64,000 nucleotides of DNA from Pseudo-nitzschia pungens (GCA_037355855.1 CM074763.1:1674001-1738000), one strand, 5' to 3'; counted from the first letter of the stretch, positions 31,495 through 43,755 are shown. Notes: a model not told the origin generated them from the letters alone. Made by a program: numbers and translations.

Positions 31495-33731
31495 GCTGCT
31501 GTAGTGGACTTGTTCTTTTTCGAGGCTTCAATTCAATTCAATGGCTTTCAAAAACGGAAATGCTTTCGTTCTTCTTCCTTAACGTTATAGTTTAGAGGTA
31601 GATACTTCCTGGAAGTGAAGCGGACGACGGTTACGAGTAACTTACTTTGGTGTGCTGTGGTTGTTCGTTGGGTTCGATTTTGTTTTGTACGCAAGCGAGA
31701 GAAACCGGTAGAGAACGAGTAAGGCTTAGTCGGGTGTATCACCATTACAATTATTTTTAAGTAAGGTTACGATAATACTCTTACAATGAATGCAACGGGT
31801 ACGTACGGTTTTGACATTTTGAGTACAGTAACCTTACCGGTATGGAATGAATAGGCGGAGGAGGATCCCATGTGCGAGACAACACGAGTAAGGTTATCGT
31901 CGTATTGTAGGGCACTTGTACACACAGCTCTTTGTCAACACTGGCATACCACTAATTACTACTACGGAATTCCTATCAGCTGTCCCCCGGTTTCCGTAGA
32001 AATTAGTAGTTGAGGATGTAGAACCGGGGGACAGCTGATAGGAACTTTGTAGTACCCTTAGGCAAACATCAATTGAAATCTCCGCAGGAGCAATGCATAC
32101 CGGTACCAGGTAGCGTACAGTAGCTTTTAATTACATGTACTTTTGCTGTACCCGGTAAGATACAGCCGCAAAAAGAAGCATTGAATGTGCTTCTACGTTT
32201 GTTCTCGTCCGGAGATGTCTCCGATAACTGAATATTGCATTGCGAACCAGATGCTTCGGTAAAAAATACCGAACTGTGTCTCTTTGTAGAACCATAGTAC
32301 TTACGGACGCTGACAGACTAGTTAGGTACATTTCGGTTCAATTCTGTCAAAAAAATTTCAGACGCGAAATTTGGGTGTCAAAAAATGAATGATGATTTTG
32401 AGATTGATTTTGATTGATTGATTCGATTGTTGATGATTCGTTCATTCTTCATTCGTTCGGTCGGTCGTGAAAATCTGAAGCCTTCGGCTGGTCGTTCTCG
32501 ATGATGTTTTTTGTTGTTGATTGAACAACAGAGCACCAGCAGTGGGAAAATTAGTACGAAGCACTAGTAGTAGTAATTAGCTATTGGTAGTAGTACTAGT
32601 ACTAGTATTACCGGTAGGAGTACAACTACTACTACTACTACTGCTACTACTAGTAATCTTACTGAACCAATCCGCCTTCCTGATGGTGGTGGCTGTTGCT
32701 TTCATTCCAAGTAGTACTACTCTTCCTCCTCCCACTACTACTACTAGCAGCAGCAGTAACAACTACTAGTAGCAACTACTTCATCGCAATCCGGAGAGAG
32801 CACCACCAGAACCGCAACCCACCGCTCACGCTTCTTGTTGTCACATACATCTGCTGTCGGTTGTACTAGTAGTAGTAGGCTGGTGGTGGTGACAAGAGGA
32901 ACAATCATAATAAGAACGAGGAGGAGGAGGAGGAGTTTTTGAAGATACTAACCTACCAGGAGCATTGCTGGCTGACCGCTGTAATGGTGACGATTGCTCA
33001 AGCAAGAAACAAGAAGGAGAAGAAGAATCAACCTCCTGCCACAAAAATGAAGGGTAGGACTACTGCTGCTGTAGGAGGCAACAAAACACCAAGAAGAACT
33101 ACTACTACTAAAAGTGTGGTAGTAACAGTACTAGCACATTAAAAACTAAGAAGCTGTCACTACTAGTACTAGTTGTAACTACTAGTACTACCACCAGCAC
33201 CGCCAGGAGTCCTTGCTGTCCACCAGCAACCACCAGCATGCAAGCCGGATGCATGAATTATCATTATTATTTCAACAAACTAAAAATGGTACTACTTAGT
33301 AGTACTGACTGTTGGTCACCATCATGCTGGCTCTGCTTTTGTCTTCATTGTTGCTACCTACACATACTAGTATGTGCACTAATTTTCATTCAGAGTCGGC
33401 GATTATAGTAGTAGTGATAGTACTACTACTAATAGTAATACTAGAAAGATTAATAGTAATAGGGAACACTTTCTTTTCTTGTTGACTTTTGTTAAATTTT
33501 TTTATGTATTTTTTATGATTTTGGAAGTTGTTGTAAGTAGCTGAACACAGGTGCGCGACGGACTCCATCTACTGAAACACACAAATGTACATACAAGATA
33601 TGAAAGGATTGGAACCGACGTTCGTTCCATTGGTCGTTCAGAGATTGGAATGGTCAATTAATCAGTCACAGAGTGGATGATCCCTTTTCTTCTCCACGCC
33701 GGTTTTCTGCTGGGGGGGGAGGGCAGCAAGG
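31495..33731. other. Intergenic DNA with a palindromic element and trinucleotide islands
   Basis: GTA-word blocks lie at 31755-31900 and 32095-32130, palindromic element copy B at 31960-32054, GATTGATT repeats at 32400-32440, and AGT/ACT islands at 32560-32650, 32700-32780, 32860-32880, 33055-33200 and 33405-33440. A seven-base G run is at 33713-33719. No gene is supported. Confidence 0.5.
31960..32054. mobile_element. MITE-like palindromic element, copy B
   Basis: Starts TACTACGGAATTCCTATCAG and ends CTGATAGGAACTTTGTAGTA. The two arms of about 33 bp pair almost perfectly, including CAGCTGTCCCCCGG with CCGGGGGACAGCTG, around a loop of about 28 bp. Copy C in inverted orientation matches it through the loop, so this is a dispersed 95-98 bp family with terminal inverted repeats and no coding capacity. 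Confidence 0.8.
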
Positions 33732-35537
33732 TTAAAACCAGTTGGAAACGTCTACTGGACGCCTCATCTTGAGAGTCTTGCTGCGAGCTTCGAGGTAAGC
33801 ATACCGATCCCAGATCACCTTGCCCTCGCTAATTTCTGGCTCTTCTTCCTTCTCCTCCTCTTCCTCTTCTTCCTCGAGTTCTTTCTTCAATTCCGATCTC
33901 AACTCCTTTCGCTTCTCACGACGCAGTCGCTTCCGTTCTTTCTTCGCTACCTTGTCCTCGGAGGATTCATCTCCAGACGTTTCTTCATCGGATGACTCTT
34001 CGTCGGATGGTTCTTCTTCGGAAGATTTGTCTTCGTCCTTTTCCTCTTCCTCCTGCTTCTTTCGTTCCTCTCGTTTGAGCTTCAGTTCCTTTCTTTTCTG
34101 TTTCCTCTCTTTCTTGAGTAGTAGCTCCTCTTCGGTCAACTTGTCTTCGTCCTCGTCCTCATCGACGCTTTCAGACTCGGAAACAGTCTCTTCCTCGTCC
34201 TCATCCTCATCGACGCTTACCGGTTCCTCACTGACCTCCTGCTCGTCGGTGGTTTCCGATCCCGATGGTGACTCGTCTTCGTCTTCCTCGTTTTCCTCGT
34301 TGTCAAGATCTTTGAGTTTCTTCTTGAGCTTCTGTTTCTGTTTCTTCAGTTTCTTTCTCAACTTCTTTCTCTTTATGAGTTTTTCCTTCTCTTCGTCGTC
34401 CTTGCCTTCTTCTTCTTCCTCTTTCTCTTCTGACGGATCTTCGGACTCCTCTTCATTGTCCTCTGTCTCTTCTTCTGACAAATCTTCGGATTCTTCTTCA
34501 TCGTCTCCGTCACCTTCCTTCTTTTCCTTCTTTTTCAGCTTCTTTTCCTTTTTCCTCTTCTTCCTGTCCTCTTTCCTCTGTTGCTTCTCTTCATCGGTTA
34601 ACTTGTCTTTGCTTTCAGACTCAGATTCTTCGTCTTCGCTTTCAGACTCAGACTCATCGTCTTCATCCTCATCTTCGCTCTCTGACTCGGACTGATCCTC
34701 GGTTTCGAGATCTGGAATACCGTCTGGGCCATCGGAGGGAGCATTGCTGCCTAACAAGGATGGGCCATCGCTGGGAACCGAGGATGGGGTAGGGAATGGT
34801 GCAACTGTTGGAAGCGGGACAGCAGAGGGTTCCATGCTGGGGGTCATGGTGGGAGGGCTTGTCTCCTCGTCGTCTGACTCCTCCTCTTCTTCCTCGGATG
34901 GTTCTTCTTCCTCGTCCGGACTCTCCTCGGATGGATCTTCTTCTTCGTCCGGACTCTCCTCGGATGATTCTTCTTCTTCATCCGGACTCTCTTCCTCGGA
35001 TGGTTCTTCTTCTTCGTCCGAATTCTCTCCCTCTACTTCCTCTTTCTTTTCTTCCTCCTTCTCCTCCTTCTTCTCCTGTCTTTTCTCCTTTCTCTTCTGT
35101 CTTAGCGCCTTGAGCCTTTCCTTTTTCTTTCGAGCGATTTCTTTTTTCTCCTCGGTACTGAGGGTCGGTGGCATGGTGGGAGCCCGGGTTGTGGGAGCTT
35201 CTGTCGGAATGAGGGTGGGTGTTGCCGTAGGAGACAACGTCGTAGGAGGCGAAGTTGGAGGTAGGGTTGGCAAGTTTGTCGGAGGTGATTTACTCGACTT
35301 TACCTTTTTGGACCCCTTGGCACCATGCGTTGGAGCTGGAACAAACGTTCCTTCTCGGTTGGTGGCGATTGCCCCCTGTGTAGGTGGAGGAGTGGGCCGA
35401 GGAGTGGACTCTGATTTGCCTGATTTGGACGATTTCAGCTGACGGATGGTTTCGCTGAGGGCGTCGGTGGAAGATGCCGAAGAGGACGCCAGGAGCGTCA
35501 TCATCATCGTTAGTAACAATGTATTAAACCTCGTCAT
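33732..35537 (-). CDS. Secreted acidic Ser/Glu/Lys-rich protein, candidate silica- or wall-associated
   Basis: A single exon of 601 residues. A signal peptide (LLLTMMMTLLASSSASS) is followed by QLKSSKSGKSES and KGSKKVKSSKSPP, lysine clusters of the KxxK/SSK type known from silaffins. A Thr/Pro-rich stalk (PPTSPPTTLSPTATPT) comes next. The rest alternates Glu/Ser/Asp blocks (ESPDEEEESSEESPDEEE) with long Lys/Arg/Glu helices (KKLRKKLKKQKQKLKKKLK). A short region with ordinary composition closes the protein (VIWDRYAYLEARSKTLKM). Phosphoserine- and Glu-rich acidic blocks plus lysine clusters behind a signal peptide is how silaffins, silacidins and related diatom silica-matrix proteins look, but those proteins share no alignable sequence, so the assignment is by composition only. 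A charged secreted wall or mucilage protein is the main alternative. Confidence 0.75.
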   Translation of the reverse strand: MTRFNTLLLTMMMTLLASSSASSTDALSETIRQLKSSKSGKSESTPRPTPPPTQGAIATNREGTFVPAPTHGAKGSKKVKSSKSPPTNLPTLPPTSPPTTLSPTATPTLIPTEAPTTRAPTMPPTLSTEEKKEIARKKKERLKALRQKRKEKRQEKKEEKEEEKKEEVEGENSDEEEEPSEEESPDEEEESSEESPDEEEDPSEESPDEEEEPSEEEEEESDDEETSPPTMTPSMEPSAVPLPTVAPFPTPSSVPSDGPSLLGSNAPSDGPDGIPDLETEDQSESESEDEDEDDESESESEDEESESESKDKLTDEEKQQRKEDRKKRKKEKKLKKKEKKEGDGDDEEESEDLSEEETEDNEEESEDPSEEKEEEEEGKDDEEKEKLIKRKKLRKKLKKQKQKLKKKLKDLDNEENEEDEDESPSGSETTDEQEVSEEPVSVDEDEDEEETVSESESVDEDEDEDKLTEEELLLKKERKQKRKELKLKREERKKQEEEEKDEDKSSEEEPSDEESSDEETSGDESSEDKVAKKERKRLRREKRKELRSELKKELEEEEEEEEKEEEPEISEGKVIWDRYAYLEARSKTLKMRRPVDVSNWF

Positions 35538-37635
35538 GATAGCTGCAACTCTCTTTTTTACTTCTGCTGTGTCTTTGTTCTATGTTAGGGCGTGGAGTTC
35601 GATGCCTTTGATAGTTGTGCGCTTACGATATTTTGGTTTGATCTGGTTCTTTGTTTGTAGTATGGTCTTGGGAAATAGAGCAATCGTTTGGATCGATACT
35701 AACATGATCTACTCCACTTTATAAGTATACTTCCTTGATATCCCCAATGGACAAAGTTCAATATCTTGTCCGGAAAGAAATGTCAAAAGAGTTACCGTTT
35801 CTGTTAATAGTAACGCGGAAACCCGGGATCTCATTGAGAAACATTTGTAGGCGGTTTTCACCACCGAAAAGACTATGGGGCATCCGACGTATGATACTTT
35901 TCTGTGACAAAGTTTTTCGGCCAAGAGATACGATCCAGCATGGAACACTGATCGGAGAATACGATAGAGTCAAGCTTTTGGTTCAAAGAGAAAGAGTGCA
36001 GAAAGAGGCAAGGAGTGTTGTGACCGCCGTGAAATTGTTTCCAAATTTCATAATTTCACCAAATTCATCAAAAATTGAATCCGAAAAAAATTACATCTTG
36101 ATAAATGTTGGTGATAAAAGTTGCAAAATGAAGGCATTTTCGGTAATTGCGAGAGGCATACATTTGGGCTTTCGGATATGCCCCCAAGATCTGAGACCAT
36201 ATCTTGGAAACAAATAATGTTGATAGTGAGACTGAGACAATAAATAATTGTACTAATTAAGCAGTGTATGTAATTCGTCCTTCTGTAAAATTGTCAAGGG
36301 ATGGACCGTGTCTTGCGAGACTGTGCTCTGCCCCATACCGGTATCATGATACCAAAGTACAGTAAGATTACCTCAGATCTACCAGAAGCGGGAGATAGTT
36401 TTTGTTGATGATGAGAGAAACAAAGCGGCGTGAAGAACATTACCGGTAAGGTACGGTAACTTAACTTACTTCTACTTAGTTTTGTTGTGAAAAGTACGAA
36501 GATCTTACTCATCGCGTGTTGTCAACATTTTTCGTCGGTAGAATAACGACCATCTACTGGTGCTACTAACTTGTGATTCCATTGACCATGCGGTGAAGCC
36601 CATTTTCAATGCATCGTAACTAGTAGTAGTACTAGTACTAGTACTATCAAGAAGCTTATGCAGCCAGTATTTCAACGATTAGAAACTTGTTTCATTCTAC
36701 AGGTACTACTACTAGTAGTAGTACTACTACTAGTAGTACTAATAGTAATAGTAAAAGAAGTATTAGTACTTAGTAGTAGTACTATTACTAGTAGTTGTGG
36801 TCACCATGTTTGGACATGGGGGGCTGGTGATGTTGCTGGTGATACTGGCAGCAGGCAAGATATCTCAACTTTTTCCACCCCCAACCAACAGGAGGAGGAG
36901 TGGTAGCAGTACTACTAGTTAAGCAACCAGAATTTTAGTTGCTTCTACTAGTACTACTACTACTCGTTAAAGTAAGCCTTACTTGCTGGAATTGAAAAAA
37001 GCAAATGCAAAGAAGCCAGTGGTGGTACTAGTAGTACCAACACCATGAATAAAATAATGATAGTACTACTAGTAGTAGTACTAGTAGTACTACTACTATG
37101 ATGATTTTTGCTCGCACCAGTACTAATAGTAGTAGTACTAGCAACAGTGTGATCGGCAAGGTTTTAAGAGTCATTCTTACTACAGTCCTAGTACTCCTAC
37201 TACTAACGTTATATGGGCTTTTGAACTTGAGGAATGGTGGTAGCCCGTGTAGAATGGTGGTTCTTGTTGTGATGAAGAGGAGTCTATGGACGAGTCGGAT
37301 GAAAGATAGTAGAAACGCGAATCGGGCGGTCAAAGTGTATCTCCTTCTTCGTTTCGTCGTGGCGGTGTATGTTTGCCCATTCTCCAGGCGCGCCGAAACA
37401 AACAGCATCTATTGTTGCAGCCAATTGGCAAATCAAGAATACGCACCAGCAAGCAAGAAGAAGGAGCAAGCCGTCGCCGCCGCCATTTATGACCACGGCC
37501 GTCTTCGCTTTGTTCGCATGTATCGAGGAGTTTGTTGCGTGGCGAGGGCGATTGGGTTGCGAAAGTTGAGACGAGGAGGGCATTTGATGATTGCTGGTTG
37601 TACTACTACATGAGAAGCAAGAATTGAAATGCTAT

Positions 37636-37733
37636 TACTACAAAATTCCTATCAGCTGTCCCCCGGTTCTACATCCTCAACTACTCATTTCTACGGAAGC
37701 CCGGGGACAGCTGGTGATAGGAATTCCGTAGTA
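37636..37733. mobile_element. MITE-like palindromic element, copy C
   Basis: Starts TACTACAAAATTCCTATCAG and ends GATAGGAATTCCGTAGTA, 98 bp with a 2-3 base insertion in the right arm. Relative to copy B it is inverted: its reverse complement matches B through the loop (CCGTAGAAAT, then GTAGTTGAGGATGTAGAACC). It is embedded in an ACTACTA-rich spacer, so target-site duplications are hard to see. Confidence 0.8.
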
Positions 37734-38312
37734 GTATGATTGAACCGCATTCGAGTGGAGAAGTACCGTTCGAGTTTACTTGTAGTAGTAGACTACTACT
37801 ACTACTAGTAGTAGTACTAGTAGTACTAGTACTACTAAGAATATATTTGCACTTTTGTTCTCATTCTTTTTTTTTTCAGCAAGAAAGACCTAAACGATAC
37901 AATTCAATGCACACAACAAATCGCAAACAAAGCATCAAATGCCAGTGGTGAATTCGATTTCCACATGCCGTTCGAACAGGAACAAAACACTGAACATTCT
38001 TGTTCTTCTTTTTCCAATCGATTATACCAGACTAGTAGTAGTAGTAATACCACCACGATTGAATTCAAGCACAGACAACACTGGCAGTGACTGTTCATGT
38101 CGTGTCGCATTGGACCGGATGCAATCTGTTGACGAGCGCGATGAAGAAAGAACAGAATAAAGACAGTGATAATTGCTCCGTTTAAGGAGGCAGTCGATTG
38201 ATCTGTCGAATGTTGTTCGCCAGAGAAGGAGAGAAGGTTGAATTCTCGGTTCCCACAAAGTTTTTTGGATCTTTTGGGAACTACTACTAGTAGTAGCAAT
38301 TGCTAGTATGTG

Positions 38313-38391
38313 TGATACGTGATACTTGATACTTGATGCATGATGCATGATGCATGATGCATGATGCATGATGCATGATGCATGATGCGTG
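38313..38391. repeat. Heptamer array (TGATGCA)n grading from TGATACT/TGATACG
   Basis: Begins with TGATACG, TGATACT, TGATACT and continues with about eight copies of TGATGCA, closing with TGATGCG. The gradual change of unit along the array is visible directly. Confidence 0.9.
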
Positions 38392-38919
38392 ACAGAGCCA
38401 TTGTTAACGGGTGCTAATCTTACTTTGCAGTGCGACTATCTACACGACAGGAAAGACAGGGGGAGGGAAACTTAATTGAAACAAAAAATGAAGAAAGCGT
38501 CTCCTCCATCCAAAAACCGAAAGATTTCCCGATCTTTAAATCGACCCAAGAATCTCAGAAGTGTACCAGGGATCTTTGTTTTCAAATACAATTGCCAAGT
38601 AAAAATTATTATTGCCTGATTTTTCGAGTACTTAATGTTGTATCAGAAAAAGCAGAATTTGGAATAGGCCCAATCGTTCTACGTCATTGTCATTCCGATT
38701 TAAAATGCGTTGTACCATACGAAGCAATAGGACAGAGAATGTTCTTGACGGAAGCGCAAAGCTGCAGAGCTTAGTTCCAAAACTATGGACCCCGGATTTG
38801 ACATAAAAGTTTTTCAACTGCCGATTAACACAAGTCTCAAAATATTATCGTGTCCCAACCATTGTTTCGTCTACCACTAGAAACAAGCAGCGTGCACGGC
38901 TGAATTTTTTGTTTTCACG

Positions 38920-41523
38920 ATGGTTCTCGATTTTGGACTGACCAAGAGCAGCACCGTCTCGCACAGCATCTCTTCCACCCACCTCAAGAGCCTCAAGAGC
39001 AAACGACGGAAAGAAAAGAAACAGCAGGCATCATCTGCCGATTACTGCGGGTCATCTTCTTCTTCAGACGAAAGCAACAACAGCGACAGTGACTTCGAAG
39101 ACTTTGCCTCGCTTGGCTATAACATCCAAGACGACTACAAGGGCTACGGCGATCCACCCTCCGAGAGCACGAGGAACGGCAACTTTAAGAACGACAAGGT
39201 TCGAAGCAACAATTCCCATCGAAGTAAGCGTGGGGAAACAGAGAACATGAGCTACAACCCAAATACCACAGCAACGTCAGCTCAGAATAGCTCTGCCTCG
39301 GCAGCACTGGCTGCTATGCTCGACATCGAGTACTGCGAAAACGAAATCGTGGCGGAGCACAATCTGAAACTTGCCGTCGATCTGGAAGCGGAATTGCACC
39401 AAAAGAAACCACCAGCGGGTGCCGTTACCGAAGAGTCGGGCGATGAGTACGAAGAAGAAGACGAGGAATCGGAAGACTTTTTGGATTCCCTCGACGAGGT
39501 GCACACAAGATTTTTGTTGAATGTTCCGCCCGAGGAATTGTCCACTTCGGAACGAATATTTTTCCAATTGGAACAGGCATGGTGGTACTACGAGGATCTG
39601 ATCTGCGACCAGCTGGAAGAAGATCTGGGCTCCTGTCCTCTCCCCCGTTTTTCCAACCTTAAGCCCTTTTCGAGACGCATCTTTGCTTTCAGCCCACTGC
39701 TCCGAGACCTGGACTTTGACACCCTGTGGAAGGAATTCACCACCTACAAGCGTAAGATTTCCTCCTACGGCTGCATCCTGCTCAACGAAGCCTGCACGCA
39801 CCTGGTGCTGTGCAAACTCTACAAGAGCAATGTATGGACCTTTCCCGCCGGAAAGATCAACCAGAACGAGATTGGCGTCGACGCGGCGGCTCGCGAAACC
39901 TACGAAGAAACCGGCTTTGATCCCCACTGCAACAGTGGCCTGACTGCGTCGTGGAAGGACGGGAATCCCGATTACATCACTTGGGAGCATCCTCTATTGA
40001 ATCCCGAAAACGCCCTTGCGTTTGTGGAACAACCGAGCGGAAAACGGCGGACATGCTGTGAGTAAAGTGTTCTACCCGTGTAGTGTCATTTGAGAAGGAT
40101 GCAACGAAACACATTGTATTATTCCGTGTAGAATGCATTCATTTGTTTTCCTCAAAATCTCCTGTCATGAATTGCTTGCTCGATTTCTTTGTCAGACGTC
40201 TGCTGCGGTGTTCCAGAGGATTTTCCATTCGAACCGGTCTGCCGAAAGGAAGTTGATAACATCGAGTGGATCGACCTTAGAGACATCAAAGAATACAAGT
40301 CCTTCGCTGTTTTGCCATTTATTGGAAAACTGAAAAAATGGATCAAACGCCGACATAGTGGCGGAACACACTACACAAAAGATAAGAAGATAAAAAAGAA
40401 AAAAGACCGCAAAAAGAATAAATCAAGACCCAAATCCCGCCCCAAATCCCGGGACAAATCCAATGCCAGGGACAAGTCGTCGTCGCGACAGCGGTCCAGT
40501 CGGAAGAAAGACCGAGAGCAACTCGTCGATGCCGGACTGATGACGTCGATGGGTGATTCGACCCGGTGGACAGCGGAAGAAATGTTTGCCGCCAATTCCA
40601 AACTTCAGGGCGGTCGCGTAGTGGAATACGACGGAAATCCGCACGAATTTGCCGAAAAGGGATTCGGGATCGACGATGAAGCGACCGGGCAAAAACGAGT
40701 CGATCCGCATTCTTTCCGGGTCGTAGGAGGATCTTTCATGAATTCGCAGCACGGCGACCAACTCGCCGATGTGGGGGCGAATGCGGGGGCCAACTACCAG
40801 CCACTGGTGCGCAACCGAAAGGACGATGACGACGACGATGGGCTTCAACCCTTCTTCAGTCAGCACGGTGCTACACCCTGGGGAGATGTTGTGGAGGAAG
40901 CGAGGTCTGATGACGGCGACGCTGATGTCCAAAGCTTTGCAGAAGATGATGATCCTCCAGTGTTTAACCGCCAAGCTAGTCAGGATCTCTTGTCTATGTT
41001 GCAAAAAGAATCCTCTTCGAAATTAAGTAAATCAAAAAACTCGAAATCATCCAATCTGCAACATTCCGCTCAACAAAAACCGGTATCAGGGGATTACGAC
41101 TATGACAATGGTGATGATGACGATGAATTCATGATCTTTGCCACCGATCAGGAGATCACCGCCAAGAGACAGCGAGACTACGAGCGACAACAGAGAGAGG
41201 AACAAGAACGTCTACACGGACTGACAACATCGTCTTCTGCTTCGCTCGTTACTTCGTCCGATCGTCACGAGGCACGACGTCAACGACTCCTTGCACAATA
41301 CGAAAAAGATATGGCGTTCGTCCACCAGTGGGTGAATAACCTTCCAAATCCAGTCAACTTCAGGATTCGCGACGCCGATGCCATTATCGACAAGCACTTT
41401 GGAAGTATGTCGAAGGTATCGAAATCCACGAGTTCGTCGAGCCGTAGTGGTGAAGCATCTTCGAAGCTACGGCGGTCTGCTCGTCCTTCGGGGAGGGAAA
41501 AAGAAAACCGAACTGTCCAATAA
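38920..41523 (+). CDS. DCP2: mRNA-decapping enzyme subunit 2 (Dcp2)
   Basis: Exons 38920-40057 and 40196-41523 join across a 138-bp GT-AG intron (phase 1) to 821 residues. After about 190 acidic, Ser-rich residues comes the Dcp2 N-terminal box A domain (HTRFLLNVPPEELSTSERIF, then FFQLEQAWWYYEDLI). The Nudix domain follows, with KISSYGCILLNE, SNVWTFPAGKINQNE and the catalytic Nudix box in full: G-x5-E-x7-R-E-x2-E-E-x-G-F at about residues 310-332. The intron falls inside the Nudix domain, and exon 2 resumes with CCGVPEDFPFEPVCRKEVDN and the box B helix ending in LPFIGKLKKWIK. The enzyme removes the 7-methylguanosine cap in 5'-3' mRNA decay. The tail is long and low-complexity, with a KSRPKSRPKSRDK zone and an acidic FMIFATDQE segment. 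Catalytic residues look intact. Confidence 0.94.
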
Positions 41524-43755
41524 TGAAATGCTTTGTGCTTTTATCATTCATGCTGATAGTACAAAAAATAGTGAAACGGAACGAAGCATTTGGCGGGCGA
41601 CTTGGCGGTCACAGGGGGAATCAATTGATGAGAACCAGAGAATACCAACGCAGGAAGAAGCCGAAACGGAACCGGTGGAGTCCCACAGCATCATTAAGGC
41701 ATGCATGATCACTATTACTACTAATGGATCATTTGCTGTTTGGAGTTTACGTTGGAACCAGCGTATGTGAGTTATACCCATACTTCGGTACGAGTACAGA
41801 CCTGCACCACCATCCGTAACGAACGTGATTACAATTTTTTACTATTGCAATGTGCATGATACCCAGTGCAAATCACCACCACTGAATACCATAATTCCAT
41901 GATTCCTTCTCGCCAAAAAGTACTGCGGCGTGTATTAGGCCAGAAGTTAATACTAAATCAAAATTCACCATTTTTTCAGAAGGAGCCTGCAGTGCATGAT
42001 GATGATACTAATACTGTGAAGGGTTTGTATCCCTCTTGTGACTGTTCTCAAGGAAAGGATTTCGAAGTTAGAGAATGATGGGGTTCAAAAAAGCATCATT
42101 CTCTGTTGCATATTCTTCTTGCTTTCTTGTGATAGTCGCTGCCAAATGAACATACCTGCTAATCAATTACATCTACTAGTACAATGTTTGCAAACTTAGT
42201 ACTAGTACTACTAGTCGTTAGTGGTAGTAGTATTCAGTAACTGTTTGTCTATTTTTTGAAAGGGCTCGCCAGGCAGCACAACGACCAGCATCTCTCACCA
42301 TTGAAATGATCCAAACTACTACTACTAGTAGTAGTAGTATGAATTCAACCATCCACCATTCAATGCACACCAGGAATATGTACTACTATGTAATAAGTTT
42401 TCCTTGTATAGTAGTAGTAGTAGAACTAGTAACTTCTTCTTGATACTACTAGTACTAGTACAAGTACTACTACTAGTACAAGTACTACTAGTACTACTAC
42501 TACTACCACCACCACAGCAAGAACCAGCACATGTGTGACGAGGATGAGGACAATTGATGCCAATGATGTTGGTGGTGGTGCTTGGTGGTTCCCACTGCAG
42601 GGCAGCACAATGAATCCTGAAGCAACTTCTTGATGCTGATTCGATGAAAAATTGCTAGTACAAAGAACTACCGGTACTGTACAAAGTAAGGTTAGCCTTA
42701 CCGTACGAAGTACACGATGTTATCATGTTTTGTTACTGGGCCTGTGAGGATAAATCGGTAGAATCTTGCTTGTTCTTGCTTTGTGATGGTGTTGGCCTTC
42801 TCAGTAGTAGTGAGGTTTACAATTAGTACGAGTATTAGTTTCAGAATCCTGTAGTGCGATGTAAGGTTTACTGCACGTTCGTACCGGTACAAATTACCGG
42901 TACATGTGTGTCGGAACAACCGTGACCGCGACTCCGACGATTTTTTTTCAATCGTGGACGACTTAATTCGTGATCAACGATTTCAACAGGACTCATACGC
43001 ATAGCACATGGAAGCAAAATTTTAAATTCACGATCAGACGTGAAGATAACGTTCCAAGATGGCCCAGGGAGTTTCTGCAAAACCCCGATTTTTGCGCATA
43101 ATTCGTATCCATGGTTCTCACCCAATTCTGTGTAAGTTGGAAAAAATACCATTCGGAAGTGCATCGTCACTGCGTCTTGCGTGAAGTCATTAAGCTATTG
43201 TGAATGGTCACTCCTCTTGAGTGAAGTGTTGAGCCATTGCATGCAGTGTTCACACAATGGAAAAATTTACAGTCGAGAGCATTCAAGAACAAATCAGATG
43301 ACTCCTGACGCGCTGTCGTTTGGATAGAATAATTACCATGATGCTTCGCGAGCTTTTGCCTCACCCGATGCAATGTCCACATCCGCGACGTTGCTGTACA
43401 TCTTGGATGGTAGATCAACCAAAACTGATGTCGATGAAAATATATCAATATCCAATCCAAGATTAAAGTCACGTAGTGAACTTTCCTGCTCAGAGAAGCC
43501 ATCTTCGTTTTTCAAGGAAAGAGATACGGTCGACTCCAGAGTTGGTGCTATCGAGAGATCTTTTCGTCTCACAATTCTTTGCAGTCAAAGTTTATCAACA
43601 ACATTCATCTTCTTTCAAAAATCTGAGTTCCTAATTTTCGGCAAATCTTTTCGTTATCTAAATTTTCGATTCACTATTCATTTCAAAGAGCACTCATTAC
43701 ATACATCATCACATACATACAAGTTTGCGCAATCCAAACAGAAACAGAAAAAAAA
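41524..43755. other. Intergenic DNA between DCP2 and the G8-domain gene
   Basis: AGT/ACT islands lie at 42175-42215, 42315-42340 and 42405-42510; GTA words at 42665-42715 and 42860-42905. Open frames of 60-130 codons exist on both strands, for example 43373-43759, without protein-like features. No gene is supported. Confidence 0.45.

Larger units (their letters stand above)
35538..38919. other. Long intergenic region with islands, element C and a heptamer array
   Basis: About 3.4 kb. AGT/ACT islands lie at 36620-36650, 36700-36800, 36905-36965, 37060-37140 and 37785-37840; palindromic element copy C at 37636-37733; a heptamer array at 38313-38391. The plus frame 35735-36217 (160 codons) and 38430-38774 (114 codons) show no domain or composition that would make them convincing. 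No gene is supported. Confidence 0.45.

Noticed and set aside
30646..31590. 314-codon plus-strand frame opposite the inhibitor-2 gene
   Set aside because: The minus strand carries all inhibitor-2 motifs; the plus frame is Val/Phe/Leu-rich shadow text.
33820..34695. 291-codon plus-strand frame made almost only of Ser, Phe and Leu
   Set aside because: It is the backward reading of GAA/GAG/AAG repeats in the acidic secreted-protein gene; the minus strand has a signal peptide and ordered composition.
35735..36217. 160-codon plus-strand open frame
   Set aside because: No ATG at its first codon, no domain, no targeting signal, composition like translated AT-rich spacer.
38430..38774. 114-codon plus-strand open frame upstream of DCP2
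   Set aside because: No recognisable motif; likely chance frame.
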